Of a stretch of 9,520 nt of DNA, positions 1 through 5,670 are shown piece by piece. The position numbers and the translations under genes were made by a program. Positions within the stretch are counted from its first letter, which is position 1; each line of letters begins with the position of its first letter. Under the pieces are notes generated by a model. That model worked only from the letters and a program-made list of their open reading frames with translations. It searched no databases and had not been told where the DNA came from. The DNA comes from Holosporales bacterium (GTDB taxonomy: Bacteria; Pseudomonadota; Alphaproteobacteria; RUG11792): NCBI GenBank assembly GCA_031275915.1, contig JAISOC010000050.1:1-9520 (forward strand), written 5' to 3'.

Positions 1-221
1 AGAAACAAGGTATTACAGCAGTTATACCCCCAAGAAGTAATAGAACTACTCAGAGAGAGTATGATAAGGAATTATATAAGAAAAGACATAAAATAGAGAA
101 TACCTTTCAAAAACTGAAGAACTGAAGAGGAATAGCAACAAGATATGCAAAGAATATTAAATCTTTTATTGCTATTGTTCAAATTAGATGCATGATGTTG
201 TGGGCAAAAATGGTAATTTGA
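1..221 (+). pseudogene. IS5-family transposase, C-terminal remnant with internal TGA
   Basis: Reading from base 3, the frame gives the end of an IS5-type DDE transposase. It has the characteristic K-Q-G-I-x-A-V-I-P-P-R block, then R-E-Y-D-K-x-L-Y-K-x-R-H-x-I-E-N-x-F-Q-K-L-K, where the Glu at 96-98 would be the last acidic residue of the DDE triad, and then R-G-I-A-T-R-Y. Immediately before RGIATRY, where this family normally has Trp (or Phe), the codon is TGA at 123-125. The frame reaches a second TGA at 219-221, about where this type of transposase naturally ends. The N-terminal part and left IS end lie outside the window. The internal TGA is best read as a nonsense mutation (TGG to TGA), because TGG encodes Trp a few codons later. 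The IS right end should lie just after the stop, around 222-235, but without the left end the terminal repeat cannot be confirmed. Confidence 0.8.
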
Positions 222-227
222 CGACAA

Positions 228-458
228 GGTGTAGCAACTATTGGAATTTACCCATTTCGTGATTGTACTTCTCTTAGAAAACTATATTTTGGAATAATAA
301 CAGTTACATGGACAGATTATGCGTTTAGTGGAACCGCAACATCAAATATAGATCTATATCTTCCTGCAGGTCACGGTATTACTGGCAACACGTGGAATAA
401 CAAAACTTGGAAATCTATTAATGAATACCCAGGAGATGCAGCTTGGGATCTTCTCTGA
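228..458 (+). pseudogene. BspA-like leucine-rich-repeat surface protein, C-terminal fragment
   Basis: The frame from about 228 to the TGA at 456-458 encodes V-A-T-I-G-x-x-P-F-R-D-C-T-S-L-R-K-L-Y-F, which fits the LRR_5 (BspA/TpLRR) repeat consensus with its IG..AF..C.SL core. A second degenerate repeat (VTWTDYAFSG) follows, then a Trp-rich C-terminal tail (NTWNNKTWKSI) of the sort seen at the end of such proteins. BspA-type proteins are usually secreted or surface proteins that bind host or matrix ligands. Only about 75 residues remain, there is no start codon, and the fragment begins where the transposase ends, so the simplest reading is a surface-protein gene cut by an IS insertion. It shares the reading frame of the transposase remnant, separated only by the TGA at 219. 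A rho-independent terminator lies 24 bp downstream, in keeping with a former gene end. The family call rests on short motifs. Confidence 0.6.
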
Positions 459-481
459 TTGAGACGGTAACAACACACACC

Positions 482-528
482 TGCAGATCATCAAGCAATA
501 TCATTGTGATCTGCATTGTTTTTATTTT
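482..528 (+). terminator. Rho-independent terminator after the LRR remnant
   Basis: A perfect 9-bp stem, TGCAGATCA (482-490) with TGATCTGCA (507-515), encloses a 16-nt loop and is followed by the T-rich tract TTGTTTTTATTTT. It sits 24 bp after the stop of the LRR fragment and reads on the plus strand. On the minus strand the stem is followed by a G/T-mixed stretch with no T run, so it looks unidirectional. Confidence 0.7.
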
Positions 529-662
529 GGCTCACAAAATTCCAGAATTCTTGTTAGAATTGAGCCAACAGTTATAGAAATTGCAAGTGTACCTACAAAC
601 TGCGCACGCCTTACATAAAACTGAGATCGGAAGTAGAATTTGTGATCAATTTCTGCTTTCAT
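522..662 (-). CDS. Possible small single-pass membrane protein (46 aa)
   Basis: An ATG at 662-660 opens a 46-codon frame ending in TAA at 524-522. The product starts MKAEIDHKFYFRSQF, has a basic stretch (YVRRAQ), then a hydrophobic segment of about 18 residues (FVGTLAISITVGSILTRI), and ends EFCEPK. A positive patch followed by one helix-length hydrophobic run is what a small inner-membrane protein would show. Evidence against: there is no visible ribosome-binding site, the reading frame shares DNA with the tail of a terminator and a second hairpin, and I recognise no family. The frame stays open about 15 codons upstream of the ATG before a TAA, so this may instead be the tail of a degraded gene. 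It could also be chance in AT-rich DNA. Confidence 0.25.
   Translation of the reverse strand: MKAEIDHKFYFRSQFYVRRAQFVGTLAISITVGSILTRILEFCEPK
527..568. repeat. Second inverted repeat (8-bp arms) behind the terminator
   Basis: TTGGCTCA (527-534) pairs perfectly with TGAGCCAA (561-568). Four more base pairs (ATTC with GAAT) can form inside after a CAAA bulge on the left arm. No T tract follows in the plus direction, so it is not a canonical terminator there. It directly abuts the terminator at 482-528, and its role is unknown. It may be an extension of the termination region or a remnant of an inserted repeat. Confidence 0.5.
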
Positions 663-685
663 TGCATTAAAACATTCATAACATA

Positions 686-1474
686 ATGTGTAATCTGTTG
701 TCCATTAAGAAGCAAAATATTCTGATTTACAAAGATAAAGGAGTTGAGGAAAATAGCCTTGTTAATACTGTGAAATTTTTTAAAGAAAGGATAGATACCA
801 GTTTTTATAACATTACATATGTAAAAAGTAATGAGTTAATTGAGAAAGATTGGGGAAAAAACACAAAGTTATTGGTGATACCTGGAGGAGCGGATGTTCA
901 ATATGATAGAGCTCTTCGTGGTATTGGATGTCATAAAATAAGAAGATTCGTTGCTGAACAGGGAGGAAAATTTCTTGGCATTTGTGCTGGAGCGTATTTT
1001 GGGAGCAGAAGAGTCGAATTCGCCCTCGGAACAGAATTAGAAGTAGCTGAAAATAGAGAACTAGGATTTTTTGAAGGAAAGACTGTTGGACCTATTTTGA
1101 AGGAGTATGTATACAATAGCGAGAAAGGTTCTTGTGCTGCCGATATATTGTTCAAACCACTTGGAATACGTTTTTTTTCTTATTATAATGGGGGCTGTAC
1201 TTTTATAGACAGCGATGACTCACAAAAAGATTATGAGGTGCTGGCCACCTTTCACGATAAAAAAGATATTCCTTCCATTATCAAACGCAATATTGGATCT
1301 GGCACAGTAGTTCTATCAGGAGTGCATTTCGAACATAATACTGAGGCATTGAAGAAAAGCGACTCTTTAGAGACTTCTACAATCTGCAAAACCATTCTTC
1401 AAACTAAAGATCAGATGAAACGGGCGATAGAATTTATATTATGCAAAACACTTGGCCTAAAAACAGTCGATTAG
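686..1474 (+). CDS. Free-standing BPL_N domain (glutamine amidotransferase-like) protein
   Basis: The 262-residue product matches the N-terminal domain of eukaryotic-type biotin protein ligases (BPL_N, class I glutamine amidotransferase fold). It opens with a beta strand and the NILIYKDKGV motif (11-20). It then has IPGGAD (65-70) and a nucleophile elbow LGICAGAYFGS with Cys100 (97-107). Near the C-terminus is SGVHFE (211-216), whose His214 and Glu216 would complete a Cys-His-Glu triad. No biotin-ligase catalytic (BirA) domain follows, so biotin ligation is not implied. The fold suggests amide or thioester chemistry of unknown substrate. The ATG at 686 lacks a recognisable Shine-Dalgarno, and no better start exists downstream without cutting the first strand. 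The esterase gene begins 24 bp downstream on the same strand, so the two may be co-transcribed. Family assignment is fairly secure; the biological role is not known. Confidence 0.85.
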   Translation: MCNLLSIKKQNILIYKDKGVEENSLVNTVKFFKERIDTSFYNITYVKSNELIEKDWGKNTKLLVIPGGADVQYDRALRGIGCHKIRRFVAEQGGKFLGICAGAYFGSRRVEFALGTELEVAENRELGFFEGKTVGPILKEYVYNSEKGSCAADILFKPLGIRFFSYYNGGCTFIDSDDSQKDYEVLATFHDKKDIPSIIKRNIGSGTVVLSGVHFEHNTEALKKSDSLETSTICKTILQTKDQMKRAIEFILCKTLGLKTVD

Positions 1475-1482
1475 TATATAAT
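1452..1482 (+). promoter_or_regulatory. Candidate promoter for the carboxylesterase gene
   Basis: A perfect TATAAT lies at 1477-1482, just after the stop of the BPL_N gene and 16 bp before the esterase ATG. The best upstream partner is TTGGCC (1452-1457), four of six matches to TTGACA, but at a long 19-bp spacing. In DNA this AT-rich a TATAAT can arise by chance, and a transcript starting here would have only about a 10-nt leader. Confidence 0.3.
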
Positions 1483-1498
1483 CGCCTTTGTTTCAAAT

Positions 1499-2137
1499 AT
1501 GTGTGTGAATTCTATGCTTACTGCGAAATCAAACATTTTTCAGAAGGTAGATAGAGTGGTTGTGGTTCTGCACGGCTATGGAGTAGATGGATCAGATTTC
1601 GTGAATCCAATAAAAGGCACAATAGCCAAAGTCCTCACGAATACGATATTTGTTTTTCCAGATGCTTTTTATAAATGTGATCTTGGCTTTGGTAGGCAAT
1701 GGTTTTGTTTTCCTGATGATATAACATTTGAAGATTTGAGGAAGAATCTTAACGAGACTGGACCATTACTTTTTGAACAAGTAATTACAAAGATTTCAAA
1801 CGAATATGAGGTTCCATTTCAGAATATCAACATAATGGGATTTTCACAGGGGGCAATACTTGCCTTTGAAATGATTTACTTCGCAAATTTCTCTCATATT
1901 ATTGCATACTCCGGATTATTTGCCTTCGATCCAAAAAAACTTGCTCCTTACACAGATAATAAGGTTCTTATAGTGCACGGGGATGAAGATACAGTTGTTC
2001 CATATAGCAATATGAACATGAGCTCTCAAAGTTTAGATATTATTGGCATAAAGAATGAGAAATACACTCTGAGTGGAATAGGACACTTTATAACAGAAGA
2101 AGGCTATCAAAAAGGAGCCGAATTCATTATGGACTAA
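1499..2137 (+). CDS. Phospholipase/carboxylesterase family alpha/beta hydrolase
   Basis: The 212-residue protein is a compact alpha/beta hydrolase of the Abhydrolase_2 (phospholipase/carboxylesterase, acyl-protein-thioesterase-like) family. Visible are the oxyanion-hole strand VVVVLHGYGVDGSDF (20-34), the GRQWF block (65-69) typical of the family, the nucleophile elbow GFSQG with Ser116, GDEDTVVP with Asp164, and GIGHFI with His196. The full Ser-Asp-His triad is therefore present, and the length of about 210 residues is normal. There is no signal peptide, so it is probably cytoplasmic and hydrolyses short-chain esters, lysophospholipid or protein thioester-like substrates. The start could be Met1 (1499) or Met6 (1514); neither has a Shine-Dalgarno. 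It follows the BPL_N gene by 24 bp and converges on the gspF-like gene across a structured spacer. Confidence 0.9.
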   Translation: MCVNSMLTAKSNIFQKVDRVVVVLHGYGVDGSDFVNPIKGTIAKVLTNTIFVFPDAFYKCDLGFGRQWFCFPDDITFEDLRKNLNETGPLLFEQVITKISNEYEVPFQNINIMGFSQGAILAFEMIYFANFSHIIAYSGLFAFDPKKLAPYTDNKVLIVHGDEDTVVPYSNMNMSSQSLDIIGIKNEKYTLSGIGHFITEEGYQKGAEFIMD

Positions 2138-2260
2138 CAACAAAATGTAGAAGTTCTAATTGTAAGTATCTCATCTTCTATAAACACTGTTAGAAGTAGC
2201 GTTAGCGAACAGAGTGAGCAAGCGTACACTCTTACCTTATCTTTCTTCCTATCTACATAC

Positions 2261-2394
2261 TGTATTTTCCTTTTTGGAACGAGAAAGAGAGAACCAGATT
2301 GCGAGGCACTTTGTCAAGGTAGAGAGCGTAGCGGACCTTGACAAAGGCTGGCCGAGCAATCGGTATAATGGAGTTCCTCCAAAAAGGAAAAACA
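2261..2394. repeat. 134-nt imperfect palindromic element (MITE/REP-like)
   Basis: The spacer between the convergent esterase and gspF-like genes contains nested inverted repeats. The outer arms are TTTTCCTTTTTGGA (2265-2278) and TCCAAAAAGGAAAA (2378-2391), extended by TGT/ACA around one bulged A. The middle arms are ACC-A-GATTGC (2293-2302) and GCAATC-GGT (2356-2364). The inner arms are CTTTGTCAAGGT (2309-2320) and ACCTTGACAAAG (2335-2346), around a 14-nt GC-richer loop (2321-2334). The whole could fold as one long hairpin or DNA cruciform. It starts with T and ends with A in both directions, so it lacks the external T tract of a canonical terminator, although it could still stall transcription between convergent genes. 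The loop sequence AGCGTAGCGGAC resembles AGCGTTAGCGAAC at 2198-2210, hinting that the element once extended further left. One end recurs at 8433-8463. Confidence 0.8.
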
Positions 2395-2395
2395 C
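2365..2395 (-). repeat. 31-nt dispersed repeat, copy 1 (end of the palindromic element)
   Basis: Read on the minus strand, this segment is GTGTTTTTCCTTTTTGGAG followed by GAACTCCATTAT. It matches 8433-8463 on the plus strand at 29 of 31 positions. It forms the right arm of the 134-nt palindrome, and the left arm (from 2261) is a shorter, diverged version lacking a few bases after TTGGA. Confidence 0.8.
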
Positions 2396-2425
2396 TATGA
2401 TGCTCTAGGCATTGAAGATAATAAT

Positions 2426-3613
2426 TTACAATCCCTGCACACACACGCTGATTTGATCGTATATTGGCATGAAGACAGAGCAGACCACTATAAGAAGTAT
2501 GCCTCCCATTAATAAGGTAATTATCGGTTGCATCATAGATGTTGCCTTATTAATTGATTGTTTAATTTCATTTTGTAGCATATCTGCTGTTATTTTAAAT
2601 GTTTTTGCCATATCACTTGTATTTTCTCCAGAAAAAATAATTACAAGTTCTTGTCCTGTAAACATTCCTGAGGAATTGAAAGCCTGGCCAATTGTATCAC
2701 CTTGCCCTATATCCAAGACAATTTTTTGAATTTTTTCATTAAATTCTTTATCGTTTGGGGTTTTGGCAGATGAAAGCAGAGCATCTATGAAATTAATTTT
2801 TTCACTTAGCATGAGATGCATACATTGGAAAAATTTCAATATTTTCATATTTCTATTGATACGCTTCACAACTGGGATTTTGGATAATATGAATCTCCAT
2901 CTATACACTACTAAAAAAATTAACAATATCACGCTGATAATTAAAAATACTGCATTAGATTCGCAGAAATTTTTAAGAGACAGAACAGAGGACATTACAG
3001 GTGAGACTTTCATTCCCATATCATTAAATGATTCAACAAAGGTTGGAATTATTCCAAATACCCAAAAAGAAGTAACACTCAAAATAACCATAAAAAGCAA
3101 GACGGGATAATACATAGACCCCTTCATAAGCTTGCTGGTTTCAAGATTATTTTCAAAATATTTAGAGATATCTTCAAAGGCCCTTCCAAGAGTAGCTGTT
3201 TTTTCAGCTATTTCAATGGATTTTATGGAAATTTCGTCAAAAATTTTTAAATCGTTTACATCGCGCATAGCCTCACTCATTGGTGATCCAGAAGATATCC
3301 TGTATATAAGATATTGAATAATCGCTCTATGTTCATCTTTATGAAAAGAATGTAAAACAATGCTTAGAGCTTGTATGATATCAATATTGTTGGAAACTAA
3401 AGTACACATGCTCCTTAAAAATGGAATTGTGAATTTTTCTACAGTTGAGTTTTTGTTGTTTTTAAATATAGTTCTTTTGAGTCTGCACGAAATTAAGTGA
3501 CTACTATCTGCCGTGTGCACCATTTTTGATAGTTCTTCTTCACTGTTAGCGAAACAAACACCCCTTGTGATTAAGTTCTGAGAGTTGTTCATAGCTTTGT
3601 ATTCGTATATCAT
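2426..3613 (-). CDS. Type II secretion/type IV pilus inner-membrane platform protein (GspF/PilC family)
   Basis: The 395-residue product has the duplicated T2SSF architecture. Domain 1 (about 60-195) carries SGSPMSEAM (108-116) and the degenerate GE/G motif IEIAEKTATLGRAF (133-146). Domain 2 (about 255-388) carries GDTIGQAF (305-312) and IFSGENTSDMAKTF (326-339). Three hydrophobic segments are placed as in GspF/PilC: about 169-190, 221-238 and 363-384. The short N-terminal region (MIYEYKAM) also fits. These proteins sit in the inner membrane and couple the cytoplasmic ATPase to pseudopilus or pilus assembly. No GspE, GspG or pilin gene lies beside it, so its partners must be elsewhere if it functions. 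The ATG at 3613 has no Shine-Dalgarno. It diverges from cca across only 53 bp. Confidence 0.93.
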   Translation of the reverse strand: MIYEYKAMNNSQNLITRGVCFANSEEELSKMVHTADSSHLISCRLKRTIFKNNKNSTVEKFTIPFLRSMCTLVSNNIDIIQALSIVLHSFHKDEHRAIIQYLIYRISSGSPMSEAMRDVNDLKIFDEISIKSIEIAEKTATLGRAFEDISKYFENNLETSKLMKGSMYYPVLLFMVILSVTSFWVFGIIPTFVESFNDMGMKVSPVMSSVLSLKNFCESNAVFLIISVILLIFLVVYRWRFILSKIPVVKRINRNMKILKFFQCMHLMLSEKINFIDALLSSAKTPNDKEFNEKIQKIVLDIGQGDTIGQAFNSSGMFTGQELVIIFSGENTSDMAKTFKITADMLQNEIKQSINKATSMMQPIITLLMGGILLIVVCSVFMPIYDQISVCVQGL

Positions 3614-3666
3614 TGACTAAGTTGTTTTTTTAGGCACATGTAATATTTATACAGTACCAAAAAGCC

Positions 3667-4800
3667 ATGCCACAATTTTATTTTTTGAATTTTGAAGAAA
3701 CAAAGGTCCTATTTAAAATTTTGAAATCTGGTGGAATTAAAGACGCAAGATTTGTTGGAGGATGCGTTAGAGATTTTCTTCTTGGAAAAACAACAAATGA
3801 CTTTGATATAGCAGTCAATGCCCCAATAAAGCATGTTATTGAGATCCTAAAAAAGAATAACGTAAAATACCTCAAACCTAGAGTCAAATATGGATTTGTA
3901 ATAGTAGTTATTGGGAAAAAATCATTTGATTTGACTTCCCTAAGAACAGATGTTCAATGCTATGGAAGACATTGTGATATCGAACCTTCTTCTGATTATA
4001 TAGAGGATGCAAAGAGACGAGATTTCACAATTAACGCTATGTATGTATCCAAAGAAGGTGATTTTTTTGATTATTTTCAAGGGGAAGATGATCTAAAAAA
4101 TAGAAAGGTTACCTTCATAGGTAATCCAATTGACAGAATTATGGAAGATGCTTTAAGAATCCTCAGATACTATAGATTTTGTGCTTATTTAGGAGATTAT
4201 AGTCACTCATACTCCGAAATTCTGCAAAAAGCAGCTCATCTAGTCAATAACTTGTCGATTGAGAGATTACAAAACGAATTACTCAAAACAATATATTCAA
4301 ACATAATTATCAATATGATGTATCACGATGGAATACTGCAGAGACTCTCAGAGGACATTTCAATTGATTCTTTTAATAGGATTAAAGACATAGAAACTAC
4401 AGATATTATTCGCCTTTGTTCTCTTTTTTCTTTTGAGTTTATTTTGAATGTTTTAAAGTTAAAAAAAACTCAAAAGCAATTAATCTTGGAATACAAAAAA
4501 TTTTTACATGAAAGTTTAGAGTATTGCTTCTATAAAAATGGAGAACAATTCGCGCAAGATATCGCTATAGTCAAACTGGCAAAACTCAACATTCCTATTG
4601 ATTTTAACAAAAATTTCAAAGATGTGGGAAAGTTCCCTCTATCATATCAAAATCTTCCAAAAAACTTTAAAAACGCCTCAAAGATACTGCAAAAATGCGA
4701 GAAATGGTGGGTAAACAACAAAGGAATCAACTCTAAAGAAGAATGTTTAAATTACGCTGTAAACATAAGTAATGAAACAGACTCCATATCGAAAACCTAG
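3667..4800 (+). CDS. cca: CCA tRNA nucleotidyltransferase (poly(A) polymerase superfamily)
   Basis: This enzyme adds or repairs the 3'-terminal CCA of tRNAs from CTP and ATP. The head domain begins with FVGGCVRDFLLG (29-40), the nucleotidyltransferase signature, followed by NDFDIAV, in which Asp45 and Asp47 are the metal-binding carboxylates. The neck region shows RRDFTINAMYV (117-127), which ends motif B/C, then the EDALRILRYYRF block (160-171), the E-D-x-x-R nucleotide-recognition motif of class II enzymes. IERLQNELLKT further on is the helical neck motif. At 377 residues it is slightly short for an alphaproteobacterial enzyme (around 400), and the tail beyond about residue 250 is poorly conserved and Lys/Asn-rich. 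It lies alone on its strand, diverging from the gspF-like gene and converging on the metallophosphoesterase gene with 45 bp between stops. No strong ribosome-binding site precedes the ATG. Confidence 0.95.
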   Translation: MPQFYFLNFEETKVLFKILKSGGIKDARFVGGCVRDFLLGKTTNDFDIAVNAPIKHVIEILKKNNVKYLKPRVKYGFVIVVIGKKSFDLTSLRTDVQCYGRHCDIEPSSDYIEDAKRRDFTINAMYVSKEGDFFDYFQGEDDLKNRKVTFIGNPIDRIMEDALRILRYYRFCAYLGDYSHSYSEILQKAAHLVNNLSIERLQNELLKTIYSNIIINMMYHDGILQRLSEDISIDSFNRIKDIETTDIIRLCSLFSFEFILNVLKLKKTQKQLILEYKKFLHESLEYCFYKNGEQFAQDIAIVKLAKLNIPIDFNKNFKDVGKFPLSYQNLPKNFKNASKILQKCEKWWVNNKGINSKEECLNYAVNISNETDSISKT

Positions 4801-4845
4801 GTATCCTCTTTGCCTGGCCATGCCTCGCTACAATTGGGGAGAATG

Positions 4846-5670
4846 TCACACATCTATATCCTGTTGCTCTCTCAAGAATCCACCACATCTGATAGTTTTT
4901 ATATCCTTGCAGAGACCTGTTGAATTATCTATTTCAAGGAGAATTCCACATACAGTTGCTGAACCGGTAGCTGGTATCATTCTTGCATACATGTGTATTT
5001 TTTGTGTCAGTCTCTTTATGGAAGCATCATCATCCATACCGATAACTGAATCGTAATCTCCGCACATTCCAAGGTCACTTAGAAATCCAGTTCCCCCTTT
5101 TAATATTTGAACGTCTGCAGTTGGAACATGAGTATGAGTCCCAAAAATTGCTGAAACTTTTCCATCGAAATACCTAGCATATGCTGTTTTTTCAGCTGTA
5201 GATTCTGCATGTATATCAACTATTATCGAGCTTATATTCTGTCCCATCCTGTAAATTTTCAATAAATCTTCAAGAGCTGTGAATGGATCATCATTGATTT
5301 CCATAAATACTCTGCCAATTACATTTATAATGAGAATATTTTGTCCAATCGCAGGAATTTCATGTATGGAATGCCCACGTCCTGGTGTATTTTTTGGGTA
5401 ATTCAGTGGTCTAACTAAACGTTTTTCACGGTCAAAAAGCTGCAAATCATCTTTTTGATCAAAGGTGTGATTCCCCAATGTGATGATGTCAACTCCTGCT
5501 TCAAAAAGCTGAGTACACATTTCCTGCCTAATTCCAAAGCCATGAGCTGAATTTTCTCCGTTTGCTATCACACAATCTATTTTACAGGCCTGTTTTTTGC
5601 TTTTTATGTATTCTATGAGAGCATTTCTACCACTTTTTCCAACAACATCTCCAAAACACGCTACCCTCAT
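4846..5670 (-). CDS. YmdB-family metallophosphoesterase (TIGR00282 type)
   Basis: The 274-residue protein matches the single-domain calcineurin-like family that includes Bacillus YmdB and Deinococcus DR1281. Metal-ligand motifs are all present: GDVVG with Asp8, ANGENSAHGFGI with Glu39 and Asn40, LGNHTFD with Asn67 and His68, DIHAESTAEK with His154, and GTHTHVPTAD with His179 and His181. SDLGMCGDYDSVIGM (198-212) is the family's conserved C-terminal loop. Characterised members are cytoplasmic di-metal phosphodiesterases acting on cyclic nucleotides or RNA-related substrates; the substrate here is unknown. Length is normal. Its ATG overlaps the TGA stop of the SurA-like gene as ATGA (5667-5670), indicating translational coupling and one transcript. 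The name ymdB is avoided as a symbol because Escherichia coli uses it for an unrelated macrodomain protein. Confidence 0.95.
   Translation of the reverse strand: MRVACFGDVVGKSGRNALIEYIKSKKQACKIDCVIANGENSAHGFGIRQEMCTQLFEAGVDIITLGNHTFDQKDDLQLFDREKRLVRPLNYPKNTPGRGHSIHEIPAIGQNILIINVIGRVFMEINDDPFTALEDLLKIYRMGQNISSIIVDIHAESTAEKTAYARYFDGKVSAIFGTHTHVPTADVQILKGGTGFLSDLGMCGDYDSVIGMDDDASIKRLTQKIHMYARMIPATGSATVCGILLEIDNSTGLCKDIKTIRCGGFLREQQDIDV

Noticed and set aside
123..221. UGA recoded as tryptophan
   Set aside because: The SurA-like gene and the metallophosphoesterase gene both end at TGA at family-normal lengths, the first in an ATGA overlap, and all Trp codons in intact genes are TGG. The TGA at 123 is better explained as decay of an IS copy.
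623..632. AGATCGGAAG, identical to the start of a common sequencing adaptor
   Set aside because: Only 10 bases match, the following bases differ from the adaptor, and the sequence continues naturally, so it is a coincidence rather than contamination.
2214..2444. Short open frames on both strands across the palindrome (64 and 63 codons)
   Set aside because: They lie entirely in the inverted-repeat element, have no ribosome-binding site, and their residues mirror the repeat arms rather than a protein family.
2469..3317. Plus-strand open frames inside the gspF-like gene
   Set aside because: They are antisense to a full-length, motif-complete GspF/PilC gene and show no recognisable family.
3614..3666. 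Divergent promoters between the gspF-like gene and cca
   Set aside because: TTGACT (3613-3618) and TAATAT (3641-3646) are 22 bp apart and no other pair has good spacing, so no specific promoter could be supported.
4772..5056. Plus-strand 94-codon frame overlapping the end of cca and the metallophosphoesterase gene
   Set aside because: It runs antisense through conserved metallophosphoesterase sequence and has no family signature or start signal.
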